Shown here in pieces: positions 61,898 through 64,000 of a stretch of DNA of 64,000 nt. Numbering within the stretch: position 1 is the stretch's first letter; every line of letters starts with the position of its first letter. Source of the DNA: Sorangium cellulosum (lineage in GTDB: Bacteria; Myxococcota_A; Polyangia; Polyangiales; Polyangiaceae); assembly GCF_004135735.1 (NCBI RefSeq), contig NZ_CP012670.1, positions 10,992,501 to 11,056,500 of the forward strand, in the 5' to 3' direction. Below the pieces are notes generated by a model. The model searched no databases, was not told the origin of the DNA, and saw only the letters and a program-made list of their open reading frames with translations. The translations under genes and the position numbers were made by a program.

Positions 61898-62158
61898 CGC
61901 TCAACCTGGGTCGACCCGCTCAACCTGGGTCGACCCGCTCAACCTGGGTCGAGAACCTCGACCCGCTCAACCTGGGTCGAGAACCTGGGTCGGGCCGCTC
62001 AACCTGGGTCGGGCCGCTCAACCTGGGTCGGGTCGCTCAACCTGGGTCGGGCCGCTCAACCTGGGTCGGGCCGCTCAACCTGGGTCGGGTCGCTCCCCTC
62101 AACCTGGGTCGGGCCGCTCAACCTGGGTCGGGCCGCTCAACCCGGGTCGGGCCGCTCA
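61898..62158. repeat. 19-bp tandem repeat, about 13 copies
   Basis: Unit CGCTCAACCTGGGTCGGGC, repeated about 13 times with two short interruptions (GAGAACCTCGAC and CCC). The first copies carry CGACCC on the left and later ones GGGCCG, so early units can fold as CGACCC paired with GGGTCG. The array ends about 24 bases before the ribosome site of the next gene. Confidence 0.95.
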
Positions 62159-62192
62159 CCCGCCCCGCGCAAGCGCCCTCCAGGAGGCCTCC

Positions 62193-62858
62193 ATGAATTC
62201 CGCATTTCATCGTCCCCTCCGTGTGACCCTGGGCGCCGCCGCGCTCCTCGCGCTCACCGCCGGGTGCGGTGGCGAGCGGCGGCCGGCCCAGCCGGTCCCG
62301 CCCACCCCGCCGGCCGGCCGCACCCCGCCGTTCGAGTCCGAGGTCCCCTACGAGAGCCATCGGCAGCCGCCGCGCGGCGCCGGCCGCGCCCCGATCCCCG
62401 GCCCCGGCCCCGGCGAGCCCGGCTGGCACCACGCAGAACCACCTCGCGGCGACTACGACGACGACTACGACGACGACGACATGTCCGTCGCGAGCGAGCG
62501 GCAGATCTGCCAGGTGATCGTGGACTCGGCGAGCGTCAGCGCGCAGGACATCCCCGGCGGCGTGCAGCTCGTGCTGACGCCGACCCCCGGCACCGACACG
62601 GAGTCGCTCAATCTGCTCGCGCGCGCGCTCCAGTCGCGGCTCGGCGAGCTCAGCGACGAGCCGCAGCCGCCGCCGTATCACGCCTCCTCGCGCTGCCCCC
62701 TGTTCGACATGGCCCGCATGGGCGCGAGCGCCAGGGTCGTCGAGGCAGCGGACGGCATCCGCGTGATCTTCACCTCCGAGGACTCGTCCAGCGTCTACTC
62801 CGTCCGCGAGCAGGCGCGCAGGTTCGTGCGGTCCGCTCGCGAGGGAGAACTCCGGTAA
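62193..62858 (+). CDS. Hypothetical lipoprotein
   Basis: 221 aa from ATG 62193 with AGGAGG 5 bases upstream. Signal LRVTLGAAALLALTAGC gives a strong lipobox (LTAGC). A Pro/Gly/Arg linker and an Asp/Tyr acidic run (DYDDDYDDDD) precede a compact domain (about 105-215, QICQVIVDSASVSAQDIPGG, ASARVVEAADGIRVIFTSED). No family recognised. The 19-bp repeat lies in its leader region. Confidence 0.75.
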   Translation: MNSAFHRPLRVTLGAAALLALTAGCGGERRPAQPVPPTPPAGRTPPFESEVPYESHRQPPRGAGRAPIPGPGPGEPGWHHAEPPRGDYDDDYDDDDMSVASERQICQVIVDSASVSAQDIPGGVQLVLTPTPGTDTESLNLLARALQSRLGELSDEPQPPPYHASSRCPLFDMARMGASARVVEAADGIRVIFTSEDSSSVYSVREQARRFVRSAREGELR

Positions 62859-62962
62859 AAGTGTTCGATGCAGCGGGGGCGCCGCCGGACGGCCTCGGGC
62901 CGCGCAGGTGGCGCTCGACCGGTCGTGGCCCGCGGGCTAGCCTGGGCGTGAAGGGTTCCACG

Positions 62963-63523
62963 ATGAGCAAGAAGCTGGACGAAGAGTTGGCCCAGGCGCT
63001 GTCCCTCGCAGAGCAAGACTCCCCGGCGGTGGTCAAGCCGGCCGCGGCGAGCCCTCCGCCGAAGCCGCGCCCGTCGCGCAGCATCGGCCTGCTCGCCACG
63101 CTGCTCGTCATGGTCGGCGCGCTGGTCGCCCTGTTCCTCGTCGGCTTCAAGGAAGCCGCCGTCTACGCGACGCCCGTCGATCAGCTCCTCGCCGCCAAGG
63201 ACAAGCTCGCCGGCCGCAAGGTCCGCGTCGAGGGCGAGCTCGTGCCCGGCACGCTGGTCAAGCGCGACGAGCCCTGCGAGTACCGCTTCCAGATCCACGG
63301 CACCCAGGCCCCGCTGCCCGTCCGCTACGCCCAGTGCGTCATCCCCGACACCTTCCGCGACGTCCCGAGCGGCGGCGTCCAGGTGACCGTCGAGGGCACG
63401 CTCACGCCGGAGGGCAACTTCGAGGCGAGCCTCGTGATGGCCAAGTGCACCTCGAAGTACGACCCGAACACGCACGAGATCAAGGGCGGCGTCGCGGCCG
63501 AGGGCCCGCTCTCGAGCAACTGA
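62963..63523 (+). CDS. ccmE: Cytochrome c maturation protein CcmE, Cys-variant
   Basis: 186 aa. A cytoplasmic N-terminus and membrane helix (about 41-61, IGLLATLLVMVGALVALFLVG) precede the OB-fold (VYATPVDQLLAAKD, VRVEGELVPGTL, PVRYAQCVIPDTF, GGVQVTVEGTLT). The haem-binding site is C162-T-S-K-Y166 (CxxxY) instead of the classical HxxxY, as known for the variant system I in some delta-proteobacteria and archaea. It transfers haem to apocytochromes. Other ccm genes are not in the window. Confidence 0.88.
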   Translation: MSKKLDEELAQALSLAEQDSPAVVKPAAASPPPKPRPSRSIGLLATLLVMVGALVALFLVGFKEAAVYATPVDQLLAAKDKLAGRKVRVEGELVPGTLVKRDEPCEYRFQIHGTQAPLPVRYAQCVIPDTFRDVPSGGVQVTVEGTLTPEGNFEASLVMAKCTSKYDPNTHEIKGGVAAEGPLSSN

Positions 63524-63599
63524 GCCGGGCCCGCCCGCCCGTCGTGCCCAGGGCCGCCGCGGCGCTCGCTTTCCCCTCCACATCCTCCACACTGCGGCG

Positions 63600-64000
63600 A
63601 TGAGCCTCGGCGACCGCCGGCTGCGCTGCCCCGTCGGCGACGGCGGCGGTGCGCCAGGGGCGGGCGCTCCACCCCCGGGTCCCGCGGACGCGCTCGCCGG
63701 CGTGGGCCCCGTCCAGACGGCGCAGCACGCCCTCACCCTGCTGCCCGGCATGGACGCGGTGCTGCGCTCGATCTTCGGCGACGTTGAGCGCGCGACGCGG
63801 CGGGTCGACGTCGAGACCTACATCTACCGCGACGACGTGCTCGGCAGCTCGTTCGCGGACGTGATGGGCCGCGCGGCCGCGCGCGGCGTGCGCGCGCGGC
63901 TGCTCTACGATCCGCTCGGCTCCCACGAGACCGACGGCCCGTTCTTCGAGGCGCTCCGGCGCCGCGGCATCGAGGTCCGCGCCTACCGCCCGCTGGCCGT
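63600..64000 (+). CDS. Phospholipase D/cardiolipin synthase-family protein, 3'-truncated by window edge
   Basis: 133 residues are visible from ATG 63600. After a Gly/Pro-rich N-terminus, VETYIYRDDVLGSSFADVMGRAAARGVRARLLYDPLGS and IEVRAYRPL match the first half of a PLD-superfamily domain as in cardiolipin synthases. The HxK catalytic motifs lie beyond the window. No N-terminal membrane helices are seen, unlike ClsA, so it is nearer to ClsB/C-type enzymes. Confidence 0.82.
   Translation, partial: MSLGDRRLRCPVGDGGGAPGAGAPPPGPADALAGVGPVQTAQHALTLLPGMDAVLRSIFGDVERATRRVDVETYIYRDDVLGSSFADVMGRAAARGVRARLLYDPLGSHETDGPFFEALRRRGIEVRAYRPLA

Noticed and set aside
61444..61923. 159-codon minus-strand frame downstream of the sigma fusion gene
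   Set aside because: Arg/Ala-rich shadow that starts inside the 19-bp repeat and overlaps the end of a well-supported gene.

Overview
High-GC DNA whose gene content points to a large-genome myxobacterium of the Sorangium/Polyangium type (Myxococcota). The indicators are a Hanks-type Ser/Thr kinase, NtrC-type and STAS regulators, many secreted lipoproteins with Ala/Pro-rich linkers, a delta-proteobacterial style type II secretion operon with gspN, a ceramide-glucosyltransferase-like enzyme and an ECF sigma factor fused to a membrane segment. The taxon is inferred from style and content only; no rRNA gene is present and no tRNA gene was recognised.

Layout. 1-8044: type VI secretion accessory island. 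It holds a VgrG (5' end outside the window), an Eag (DUF1795) chaperone, a prePAAR effector with a nucleotidyltransferase-like C-terminus, a probable immunity protein, a 15-bp tandem repeat, a DUF2169 adaptor and a GNAT-fold protein. 8093-12063: amine oxidase-like flavoprotein, protein kinase and threonine synthase. 12217-29041: a RR/GAF/PAS/STAS protein followed, on the minus strand, by a complete type II secretion operon (gspC, a 99-aa membrane protein, gspD-E-F, a GspG-like protein lacking the prepilin site, then gspG-H-I-J-K-L-M-N) with many 1-4 bp overlaps. 29250-30659: an NtrC-family activator lies just upstream. 30911-43000: small metabolic and housekeeping genes (isochorismatase-like hydrolase, thioredoxin-like ferredoxin, Coq4-motif protein divergent from a TetR regulator, aldo/keto reductase, hisN, bioA, htpG, secreted esterase). 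43268-54887: efp, several large lipoproteins, ceramide glucosyltransferase-like and isovaleryl-CoA dehydrogenase-like enzymes, and a giant formylglycine-enzyme-like lipoprotein. 55414-61492: hypothetical, outer-membrane-like and Cys-rich proteins with two sigma factors. 62193-64000: lipoprotein, a Cys-variant CcmE and the start of a phospholipase D/cardiolipin synthase.

The most unusual material is not in ordinary genes. Three dispersed palindromic elements (30784, 33847, 42002) keep a conserved core while their ~30-33 bp arms change sequence yet remain perfectly or nearly perfectly self-complementary. Four intergenic tandem arrays have unrelated units of 15, 36, 32 and 19 bp. One 34-bp inverted-repeat motif precedes two genes in the sigma-factor cluster at the same distance from an ATG. 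A TGNCAAA pair occurs upstream of both the ntrC-like gene and gspC. The strongest candidate protein system is the prePAAR effector module.

Limits: all assignments come from reading translated sequence and motifs. No database search, structure prediction or alignment was run.
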